Shown one piece after another: positions 1-11,400 of a stretch of DNA of 64,000 nt; the stretch's first letter is position 1; every line of letters starts with the position of its first letter. The DNA is from Ancistrus triradiatus (Eukaryota; Chordata; Actinopteri; Siluriformes; Loricariidae). A program made the translations under genes and the position numbers. Location of the stretch: the NCBI GenBank assembly GCA_025084515.1, contig JAJAGP010000333.1, positions 397,655-461,654 of the forward strand. Reading direction: 5' to 3'. Under the pieces are notes generated by a model. It was not told the DNA's origin. It saw nothing but the letters and a program-made list of their open reading frames with translations, and did not search any database.

Positions 1-614
1 ATATTTTAACTGTCTGGTTGCATATTTGCCAGTTAATTGTATTCACGTCTAAATGTGTGTATACATTTCAGAAGATACACTCCATATACACGTGGTGAAA
101 TATAGGTTCATGATATACAGTGTAAAGTCATTTTAAATACATGCCAAAATTGGCTCCTGAATGGACTGAATAGCTGTAATAAGCAATCATCAAGCTGTTA
201 CTTTGCAGTTCTAAGTTAAATGGTACAAAAAAAATTCATGGTGTTGTACTGCTCTGCCTCTGGACTGTGAACATAAGCAAACGTGTCATATGTCCTTATT
301 TGTACAAATGGACAGAGGTTTTGTGTTCTCCTTAAGTTCACAATACACATATGAACGCTGACTGTCTTTAATGGAGATGCTACAGCGACACCTACAGATG
401 GGAATTTGTCTCAAGCATTGCTGGACCAAGCAAATAAAATGTACAGGGTCAAGAATACCCGTATCTATGAAGTTACATAATTATTATTCTTGCTTTAATC
501 GAGCTTAATGTAGACCAGTGTTGTGTGTGAGTGTGTGTGTGTGTCTTAGTGTTTGCATCAGTGAGGATTGGGGTTTGGCTTAATGCACTACATATTCTTA
601 CCACTGCCCACTTA
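1..614. other. unassigned AT-rich sequence downstream of talin-2
   Basis: No coding exon, RNA or clear transposon is visible. A short GT run lies near 520-545. The stretch is beyond the likely poly(A) site of the minus-strand talin-2 gene and is presumably intergenic. Confidence 0.4.
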
Positions 615-1895
615 TACAACCCCAAACAATAAAAAGTTGGGACAGTATGAAAAGAAAGAAAAGAAAGAAAGAAAAAAAAATACTGGTCAATTACGTTTTA
701 TTTGTTAATATATGTCCATTCTTGCATTTTCAGGTAACACATTCCAAAATTCTGTTGGAAGAGGGGCAATTTAGGGCTAGTAATGAGGTAACTAAAACTA
801 AATATTGATGTGATTTCAAACAGGTGATGTCAACAGGTGACTCTACTCATGATTTGGTACAAAAGCAATATCCACGGAAGGCCGAGTCTTTGAGGACTGA
901 AGATGGGCAGAGGAGCTCCATCAAATGGATGAGAAAATTATTAAAACATTTAAAAACAATGTTACTCAAAAAAAAACAAAAAAACAATAGAGCTACAGTG
1001 CATAATATCATTAAATTATTCAAGGAATCTGGAGGAATTTCAGTGCGTAAAGGGCAAGGGCACAAGCCTAAACTGGAGATCCGTGATCTTTAATCACTCA
1101 GATGGCATTGCATCAAGGACCATCATTCAACATTAGCTGATATAGCCACATGGGCAAGGGAATACTTTTGCAAATCTTTGTCAAGCACTACAATATGAAG
1201 ATACATTCACAAACGCCACTTAAATCTTTACTGTGCAAAAAAGAAACCATGTCCTGGGCTTTGAGGAATTTGGGATGGACCATCTCAAAGTAGAAACTTG
1301 TATTGCGGTCAGACCAATCAGTTTCCCAGATTTGTTTGTTTATTAAGGAAAAATTTTACCCTGTGTGCTTCGGACCAAAGACGAAAAGGACCAACCAGAC
1401 TGTTATCAACACCACATCCAAAAAACAGGGCCTTTTCCAGGGACGTCCATGTATTTTTCAACAAGACAATGCAAAACCACATGCTGTACACATTACAAAA
1501 ACATGGCTGCAGAATCATAAGGTACAGATACTGGACTGGCCTGCCTGCAGTCCTGTCCTGAACAGAGAATGTGTGGAGAACCTTGAAATGAATAATGCAA
1601 CAACGACCCTGTACTGCTGCAGACCTTAAGACGTGTTTGCAAAAATAATGGGACAAAACAACACCTGAAACATGACAAGAAAAGACCACATTACAAAGGG
1701 CTAAAGGCTTTACCTTGCCAACTTTTTGGATTGTGTTGCAGGCCTGAAATGCAGGAATAGAAGCATGTTTACAAATGAAATATCTACGGTTCACACCGTC
1801 TGCAATGAAATGAGAGTCAAGGTAAATGTAAGAAACATTGGTTGTTTTAAACTTGCATTTCCATACTGTCCCAACATTTCTGATTTGAGTTTGTA
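615..1895 (+). mobile_element. degenerate IS630/Tc1-mariner-type transposon with TA duplication
   Basis: The left end (caaccccaaacaat..aagttgggacagtatg) is matched by an inverted right end (catactgtcccaacatt..gagtttg), and both are flanked by TA (615-616, 1894-1895). Inside on the plus strand are transposase remnants. Around 1456-1487 the frame reads IFQQDNAKPHAV, the typical second catalytic aspartate block of the Tc1/mariner/IS630 DDE fold, followed by LDWPACSP. Downstream of that the usual SPxLSPIENxW segment is garbled, and earlier frames are broken, so the element is dead. A second copy of the same family, split by a Tc1 insertion, lies at about 61690-64000. Confidence 0.85.
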
Positions 1896-1989
1896 CAACT
1901 CAGAAGCTTAACAATAGATCATTCCTGAGCAGCGCGGAATAAAAGGAAACCTGTACGCTGTACTGCGGACACAGAAGCATCTATGCACA

Positions 1990-4072
1990 GTTTGGGTTTG
2001 TTGAAACTCTTTATTTTCAGGGAATACAAAAAATACTTTAGTGACCAGATAAATATTTTACATACAGCATCACTGTCATTATTTCATTTTTATTGTGACC
2101 ACTTCAGTCAGGTAAAGACAGTCCTAAACTCTAGTCCTAAACTCTCAATTAAGAGGAGCTACTTCTTATTTTTCTTCTGCTCCATTGAAAGACACCAAAT
2201 TTTAACCACATATTGCAATATCTTTATGACATTATTAGTAAATACAAACAAAACCCTTCATACTTAGTGGTTCACTGAAGAGAAATCCTCCACTTCTTTT
2301 ATGAGACACACAGTTGCACCAATTTTCCATCAAAGCCTCAATCAGGAATGGCTGTCAGTGGGAGGTGGAGTTTGGGTCTGACAACAAGATTCCTCGCAGC
2401 AATAAAATTGTTACAAGACCACAGAAACTAAACCACAGCAATATGCATGTTGGACATATGCTTTCCGTTACGACTCGTGGAGCTCACTCTTTCAGCAGCT
2501 CCTGACTACGTGATGAATGCAAGAGAACGGACACACGTGTGTGGAATGCAGTATTACTCTTACTCCGTGTAAATGTGAAGCATGTGTAGTCAGTGACGCT
2601 GTTACATAGCAACATTCCCTAGAGTGAATTACAGCTAGTAGTTGAGCAGCCTACCAAGGCAAGAGCATCAGGCCACACTGGAACAGGAGAATATGGCAGA
2701 GCAGAATCAAACAACAGTCGGTGGCTGTTTAACCTGGCATCACACCTTGGCCGGAGGGAAATCCATCCAGACCACACTGCTCAGAATCTGACCTACACCT
2801 TCACGATCCTCAATACAAGTTGCCCCTTTCTACTGATCGAAGACCATTTCTGTGGTCATAGTGGTTTGAGCTCAGGGTTCAAGTCCTTGATTAGCCTTAA
2901 AGGGCAACTTGAATCAAATCAGACGGTATATAAGGCACTAACGTACAACGCAATCCAAAGTTTGATAATGGGGTATTGCAGCTTGACATTTTCACACAAT
3001 ATATCTAGGGTTGAAGTGCCACATTATGTTATCCTTAATAAGCAAAAACAAACATGACTATATATCCATATTCTCACTACGTCTACCAAATTCACAAGAA
3101 GCAACGTACATGTGTTATTTGCACAGAAGCGTACGCCGTGTTACAAACAATATCAGTGCGTTTGGATGTTGTTTTTCGTATTCCACTGAGCCATGCATGT
3201 GCTCCCGCGTATGGTCTTTGAGCGCGTAGGTATCGTTTGTACGCACGGGAGAAATTTCAGTACACGGAAGCATGTAACAGACAGGTGGCTGGAAAGAAGC
3301 CATTAAGTGGGATAACATTTGAGGTATTCATGAACAGTGCTTAGTCACTTCAAATGGTGTAACAACATCTGCATGTGTCTTTGACTTTGTTCCACTGTAA
3401 TGCTTTCGTGACCAACACATACAGAGCACAGCCACACACTTTGCACCTAATCTTATAATAAAACCACCACGCCGAACGACACACGTTGTTGGTTTTTAGC
3501 CTTCATGATATGTATAGGTAGTGTAGCGCTTTAGCAAAGCCTTTTGCCGAAGGACACCACACGAGCGTGAAAACTCAAGCAACTTAATCCTACGTAAGCT
3601 ATGGAAGCTTATTAACGAATATCCTACTGCACGTCACGATTCATTTTCATTTCACCTATCACACAGATTACTTAGGATTGTTTCTTAGTGTATTTAGAAA
3701 ACATACATACTGACAGGTAGTATTACAAGGTCTTTTAAAGTCTTATGTTATTTTCCTAGATCTGGCTTTTGTGCAAGCACAGGCGCATGTGTGTGTGTGT
3801 GTCCGTATAATCACACTAAAGCAGACCTGACTTTAAACTGCATCAATAAACATGACAGTAAACAGAAAAAACAGGACACATAGCCCTCTGTAAGAAGAGC
3901 AACCAATAACAACCAGGAATATGACCAGCAGCCCAGTCTTCTATCGATGAAAGGACTTCATTAACATCAGCCATCTTAAACAAAACCCCAGTGACAGACA
4001 AATCTCAAGCAAGAATCCAACCTCGCTGGTCATTTCACTCTATTTCATTAGATGTGCATGTTTGTAAGTGGC
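1990..4072 (-). other. tln2: probable talin-2 3' UTR
   Basis: This 2.1-kb stretch follows the talin-2 stop codon on the minus strand. It has no obvious interspersed repeat, unlike nearly all other non-coding parts of the window, which fits a transcribed 3' UTR. The lower limit is inferred from a candidate poly(A) signal at 2010-2015; it could end earlier or later. Confidence 0.5.
2010..2015 (-). terminator. candidate poly(A) signal AATAAA
   Basis: The minus strand reads AATAAAGAG, followed about 15-25 bases on by A/C-rich sequence and then a GT-containing stretch. It is the most plausible signal for the end of talin-2 because the next downstream sequence is a dead transposon. Other AATAAA-like hexamers exist, so this is tentative. 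Confidence 0.35.
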
Positions 4073-4201
4073 TCAGCTCTGATCTTCACGCAGCTCGCTC
4101 GGGAGGAATTTATACTGCTGCTGCCGGATGTGGGCCAGCTTCTTACGTGCCTCCTCCAGCTCTCTTTCCTTCCTCAGCATCTCCTCCTGGGCTGCAATAA
4201 T
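4073..4201 (-). CDS. tln2: talin-2 last exon (dimerisation helix, stop)
   Basis: Acceptor ttgtttgcag, then 42 codons and TGA (4073-4075). It starts IIAAQEEMLRKERELEEARK and ends QYKFLPSELREDQS. This is the C-terminal coiled-coil helix by which two talins dimerise and which is needed for actin binding by R13. The frame is clean. The preceding intron is 7.4 kb. Confidence 0.97.
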   Translation of the reverse strand: MIAAQEEMLRKERELEEARKKLAHIRQQQYKFLPSELREDQS

Positions 4202-5408
4202 CTGCAAACAAGAGGCAAGACTCAACCTGTTACTGCCTGGCATGAGGGAACCAGCCACTAGTAATGATAGTAGTGGGAATAAAGACTTGGGAGATTCCAT
4301 GGTATGATGAAAACCAGGCAGGTGCCCTAGCCAATACTGACAAAAGTCTGTTTTTATCATGGTATATACACTCACTGGTCACTTTATTAGGTACACCTCA
4401 TTGTTTCTACACACACTGTCCATTTTATCAGTTCCACTTACCATATAGAAGCACTTTGTAGTTCTACAATTACAGACTGTAGTCCATTTGTTTCTCTACA
4501 TACTTTGTTATCCCCCTTATTCCCCTCATGACACAGGACCAGCACAGATCAGGTATTAATCAGGTATTACTCGAATTGCTTTCTTTCAATTACGTAATAT
4601 CGCTAAACTTAGAAATATCCTCTCTTTTAATGATGCAGAAAAACTTGTTCATGCGTTTATAACCTCAAGGTTGGATTACTGTAACGCCTTACTTACTGGA
4701 TGCTCTAGTAAATCTATAAATAAACTTCAGTTAGTTCAGAATGCAGCTCCCCGAAGTGCTAACTCGAACTAGAAAATTTGATCATAATCACTCCTGTTCT
4801 ATCATCCACTGCACTGGTTACCATTCAATTCCCCATTGATTACAAAATACTTCTTATAACATATAAGCTCTACATGGCCTGGCCCCCACATTATCTGAGG
4901 ACCTCTTAGAGTTTTAGCAATCCCTCGTCTACTTCGTTCGCAGGGTGCAGGACTTCTTTTGTTTCCCTAGAATTAAAAAATTCACAGCATGGGGAAAGGC
5001 TCTCTCATACATGGCCGCTGGCAACCAACTATGGATGTCCTGAGGGAGCGCCCACCGGAAAAAAAATCACTTTCCGTTCGAGATTCTCACCGCCCAAGTT
5101 TAAGTCTCAATATGTGTCTGGGCTACAAATCACAAATACCAACTAAATGTTGTACATTAGACCGCAGCTGCTACTCTGTCTGCTTCGTTGTGTGGATGTT
5201 AGACCAGGTTTGCAGTGGCGCACTGCTGCGGTAACTGGGGGGGGACATCACGGGACGGAGCACCCGTCCGGGGAGTCTGGAGTCACCGTTTCCCCTCCCT
5301 TTTTCTCTAACCTGCCTGCTTGCCGCTAGCCGGGAAGTGTCGACGTGGGCGTCGGTTCCTGGGCTCAACTAGGCCTGCTATCTCCGTGGGGTTTATCATA
5401 AGCTCCAC

Positions 5409-5442
<34 letters not shown>

Positions 5443-8400
5443 GTGATCTTGACCTCATTCATCCTTGCCTTAGATAAGGGCGAGCTGGGGGTTCTATAGT
5501 CAAAGATCTTATGGTGATCAAGACGGTTGGGTTGCTGTCTTCTGCCACTCGTGGTGGGTTGCCAAGGTCTCATTGATCCCTCCCTCTGCTTGTGTGGGCC
5601 TACCAGTTCTCCCCTGCCTTGCCCTTACGAGTCCTTTTCTGCCCCTATGCGGCCTCCGGCGATAAACGTGCTAACATGGCTCTCCGGGGTCGTCAGCTAC
5701 CCCTGCTCTTCTGTCGAGCACGAAGCATGAGGTCCTTCTACAATAACCCCCCTGTCCTGCGCTCTTCCCTTCCATCCTAACTCAAGGCCATAACTATCTG
5801 CTACTAAGCAGGCCGTGCCGCCGTTTTGTGTCTATCAGCTATGCTCGCGCGTCATAAGCTTGGTTGGCTCCACTCGCAGTTCGCCCCCCACACATTTCAT
5901 CTGATCTCATTGGACGCGCGGCCATCTGTGCATAATTTTACATTTTTATTCGGGACTGTATTGCTCTCCAGTCTTGACTGGTAGGGTCGTTCGCTTAGAG
6001 TCCTTTCATTCCCATCCACCTGAGGCTCACGATCCATCTGCGTTTGCCGCGCCCACTTAACTTGGGCGCTTCGAGCGATCAGTGTACCGCACGTCACAGT
6101 TCTGTCCATCGTTCGACATGACTCCAGATCTTTTAGGTTCGCTCTTTAGCAGATCCGAGCCCCCTAGCATCGTCACATGCCCGGCCCAGAGGTTGCGGTC
6201 CCTTTTTTGGCAGTCTGGTCGCTGCTCAAGGGTCTCTTCCTAGAACTAGGTCGGTGACAGTGTGTGCGGTGCACTGGCGCCCGAGCTTGCTCACACTGGC
6301 TGGCGACGTAGGTTATTAGACAAGTGGGTCCCTTTTTGAGTCTTGGTCCTCCCAAGGTTTCTTCCTAGAACTAGGGAGTTTTTCCTTGCCACTGTCGCCC
6401 TAGGCTTGCTCAACTTGGGATTGGACGTAGTTATTAGGAGATAATCTAAACTTGTAAAGTTGCTTTGAGACAATGCTCCATTGTAAAAAGCGCTATATAA
6501 ATAAATCTGACTTGACTTGACTAGTGGATCATTCTCAGCACTGCAGTGACACTGATGTAGCGGTGGTGTGTTTGTTAGTGTGTGTTCGATCTGACATGAC
6601 TGAATCACAGTAGCACTACTGGAGTTCTTCCATACTGGATTCACTCACAGCTTATCTGTTGCTGCTCACAGGATGCTGCCTACAAAATGCCAGTGGCTGG
6701 ATATTTTTGGTTGTTGGACTGTTTTCAGTACAGCAGTGACAATGAAATGTTTAAAAACTCCAGCAGCACTGCTGTTTCTGATCCACTCATAACAGTTCAA
6801 CACACACCAACACACCACCGCCACGTCAGTGTTACTGAAGTGCGAAAATGATCCACCACCCAAATAGCACCTGATCTGTGCTGGTCCTGTGAAGGTCCTG
6901 ACCATAAGAGAACAGAGTAAAGGAGATTAACAAAGTAAGTAGAGAAACAGATGGACTACAGTCTGTAATTGTAGAACTACAAAGTGCTTCTATACTGTAA
7001 TTGGAACTGATAACATGGACAATGAGTGCTGGAACAACCAAGTGTACCTAACAAAGTGCCGATAAGTATATAATAAGATGGCTGAAAGATCACCAAGACT
7101 CTTAAATTAGTATGTATGTGTTTTGCTTGAATTAAACATTTCAAAATTAAATGAAAAAGCCATTGCATCACCAGAAAGGTTGTGAAAATGAACAAGTAAA
7201 CAATACAGATGGAGGTAATGATACTGAAGGACCTGGCAGCTACATTAAAGGTCTAGTTTGAGTTGTAACAATGGGAGCAATTATGGGAAACAACTTACAG
7301 GACTAATTAGCTGTGGGCACCTCAGTGCAATTTAAATGTCTCTCCTCATTTTAAGCTTTTGTTTATTTCTCTTCTTTCTGTCCACGTAAGAGTTTCAGAT
7401 CAACTGAGCATAGTACTAGGCCTACATCTTAAAGGACGTCTGATGTTTTTATTTGTGTTTCTGAAACGTTTGAGTCACTTGCATTTACCGCATTTATCAA
7501 ATGCCCTTATGAAGAAGGACTTAAAAACCAATACAATCCTAAAAAGTGCAAGCAATAGAGGGTTAAAGGAAGAGTAGCCTAGTGGTTAAGGAACTGGACT
7601 ATGGACCTAAAGGTCTGGGGTTCAAATCCCACCTCTGCCTAGCTGCCACTGTTGGGTCCTTGAGCAAGACCCTTAACCCACAATTGCTTGGATTGTAAGA
7701 CTGTATCAATTGTAAGTCGCTCTGGATAAGGGCGTCTGCTAAATGCTGTAAATGTAAGAGTCGATACTGGAACCCTCAAACTTCTGATTAATAACCCAGT
7801 GCCTTAACCACTGTATCAATACTGAGTCAAACATGAAACACACTTAGGAGAACAGATTTAAAATACCTACATCCTTGGCATCCTTGCAAGTGTGTCCATC
7901 TTGCTACACTGCACTCGCCCATCGAGCGTACCTCTAAATCAAATAGTAGCTGCATCTGCTATCGATTGAACCGTTTTGAGCTTTACTGATGAGCGAAACT
8001 CCTCCAGATGTTGAAAAAACCCCAAAAAACAACAACAAGAAACAGTCTACAAGGAGAGGCTAAAAATGAAAAGCCTGCACCCTCTTACACCACAATTTTC
8101 CAGCAACTTGACTTTAAGACATCTATTCTCGTCACTCCTGGCTTTGAGAGACTGACTATCCATCAACTGATCAGCACTCATTCGCTCTGTAGGACTGACA
8201 CAGCAGGGTCCTTTTGATAGTACTATATTTTTAGGGGATAACACTTCATCTTGGGCATGGTTTTAAATGCGTCCTGCTGGGCTAACAAAGTGCTTTCTCT
8301 GTGTTTTCGTTTATTTCTGTCAGGCCCATAATTAACGTAATTGCACGCACTGGCTCATGCCTGCACAATGTCATTGAATCTCGAGTACGTGCACGTTTTC

Positions 8401-11400
8401 TGGATTAGCTACATGTTTAGTAGCAGTTCACGATTTTGCATCTGGTATGTTAAAATTTTCATATTTTCTTCCCATTTGGATGCTAGAGCTCTGCTTGTGG
8501 CCCTGTGACATCTGGCACTTTTATTTCCCCGACGATTATAGTGGGACCTATTTCCTGCTGTAGCTTTACCACTGCCTAGGGTGTTTAAGTGTTTAGTGCA
8601 AGCTAATGTACACCCTTTAGACTAGTACATCTGCTCCTGCTGTTGTCTGCATGTGTTTGTGAGTTTTCTTGCATAATTTCATTTGAGGAGACCCATGTTT
8701 TATTCTCTCTACGAGAATGCCGTGACTTAGTCTGCCCATTTCCACAGACAGTTATAAATACAGTGGGAACCAAACGTCTGAAGGAAGAAAAACTCAATAC
8801 AGTGACATCACAAGATACTTTTTGTAATATTGTAAAATCATGCTGGGACAACATGGCTAATCAGATGTTTCATAAACTTGGGGAGTCCAGCTCAAGTGCA
8901 TGCTGTCGTTACAGCAAAAGGGGAACATACCAAATACCAAAGCATTTAGGTTTTTTTGGTAACTTTTCAATCTAAATGTTTCACTGTTTATATGATTTGT
9001 AATGGAGAAAACTATTGAATTCAAGAAAAAATGTCTCTCACTGCTGGGCCTCCACTGCATGTACAGAACAAATGCACAACGTCAAGCATTTAAAATTCCA
9101 TTTCTACTCTTCTTTAGTAAAAGTGCTAATATTTCACAAGGTGGCAAGGGGCATACTTCATCATTACCCCCGAACGCCAACGCCTGCAGGTCCTACTTAT
9201 ATAATGTTCTGCATGCCTTTTTCTTCTGAAAGAGAAGGCTCTGAGAAATCTTCCTCCAAGATCCTTAACTGTCTCGTTTGGTTTCTTCAGTGAAACCAGA
9301 AATGACAGTTAAGGATCTCAGACTAGCACTTGATGCAGGGTTAACATAAAACATCTTCATATGAGAAATCCAAGACATATGGTGTCCCTTTAGTACATGC
9401 CTTTAAGAGCTTCAAGACTGGATTACTGTAATGGAATGTTTCTGGTTGCCCAGCTGATTTACTACATAAGCTTCAGCTAGGAGGTAGAGGTGTGTGATTT
9501 GTGTCGTCTACAGTAATATCTTAATTGTTGTTTTAATGATATGCAAACTGACATTATCGAGTACATCACTCGCTTTGCAAAAAACATACGTCAAAAATAC
9601 GCCGAGTTCAGATATTCACTGCGTCTTGTAGCCAGGTGGGATATTGCCACAAATCAAGCTAGTGTTCTACCTAGACACACATGACTGAGGATAAAAAAAA
9701 AGAGTGAGCAAACTGCACCAGGAGACAAAAAACAGACACCACCAGCCTCGCAGTCTACATCAGTAGACTTAATCCTCACTCACAAGGAGGTGGTTTGGGT
9801 TTGAAAAGACAGAATGTTGCTCATAAGAAGGCAATCTGCAAACGATTTCAGAAATCAGTTGCCATTAAAGACAGCTCCACAACTTGTGTGTTTCACAGTA
9901 TGAACTAACCACTGTGCCAAATATGAAGATTATGACAAACTGACAGTCAGCTGGCCACAACCGGCTTAAACCAGTCAAGGTACCAGCACAAAAACACACT
10001 CAGCAAACCTTAGTCGAATCATTCTGCAAAGCAATGCCTTACAATAAGAAAAGCAACAGATGGCGAGACATAAATTCTGTCACCGATTACATCATGAAAC
10101 ACACAGTGCCAATTCAGGCAGCTGAGAGAAATGGGTTCAAACAACTTTTGAACACTTTAGATCCAAAATATCATCTAATTATTGCTTTCGCAGAAATTTT
10201 TTTCCCCCCCCAATACTGCAAACCCTACTAGGAAGAGAAAGTCTGATCATATTGCTTTGGTTTTATATAGTTTACACTGACTGTCTATGATAATGCATTT
10301 AAAAGTTTATCTCCACTATATCTTACTGACTTATGTACCGTATTTTTCGGACCATAAGGCGCACTTAAAATCCTTTAACTTTCCAAAAATCAGCAGTGCG
10401 CCTTTAAATGCGGTGCGTCTAATGTATGAATTAATTCTGGTTGTGCTTTCTGACCTAGAACCAATTGTAGATGGTACAACGGCGCTCATAATCTGTCAAA
10501 ATGTTTTTAGCACGGCCTTGGTACGTTACGAGCTTAACGGCCCACCGTAGTGCGCACATAGCGGAGTAATACGTATGTGCTTCAGCATTAGGGTACGTGC
10601 ATTCATTCATTTATTTTCGAAGCGGATTCAACACAACGCTATCAGTCACTCAGTACAACATGTACATAGAGTCCTGTGAGAGAAATTCAAACCTTTAACG
10701 AATCAATGTACGGAAGTGGAGGAAGCCCGAAGACGCCCCTGCGCCATGTAAAGAACCAAAACTGAGCTCCACGGAACTTAAGAGTTTTGTTTCATTTCAT
10801 GCGCCTTATAACCCGGTGCCGCTTTATGTAATGAACTAGATCCGTTAGCAGTCGAATCGTTGATTATCGCGTCTTATAACCTGGTGCGCTTAAATAGCCC
10901 GAAAAATACGGTAAACAGCCAGGCTTCATCAGTGGGCAACTTTTTTCTCCCTTAACCCTAACTCGGGAATAGTGTCCCACCGAATTACACTAGTAAGCTT
11001 TAGAAATAATTCTGAAGCAAAACTCACATGTTGAATTTCGCTCGAGTATAGCAAACTGCCAAAGTGTAGATTGGTTTTACAATTGTTTTTATATATTATT
11101 TTTTTTATCATACTGCCATCTCAATTTTTCGTTTTATTAGTCATTCTTTGTCGGCCTTTGTGTATTTATATTATATAATCTCTTGTGGAGAATGTCCTGT
11201 GAATTATTCTGTTTGTTGCATAATTAACTCAACACTGTTGCTCTTTAATATTTGATTGATTTTTTAAAATATTGATTGGCTTTTATGATTATTATTTTTG
11301 CAGGAACACAAACACGTCTTTAAACGTCGCTCCTCTGTGACTCATTTCCGGGAGAAGAGAATTCACGGACCCTGTAATGATGCTTAGGAATGCCAGTTGC

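Noticed and set aside
3470..3990. A possible additional exon downstream of the talin stop
   Set aside because: No conserved frame or splice pattern; better explained as 3' UTR.
7555..7765. A tRNA gene from A- and B-box-like sequence
   Set aside because: The same unit occurs three times with a SINE tail and no foldable anticodon arm.
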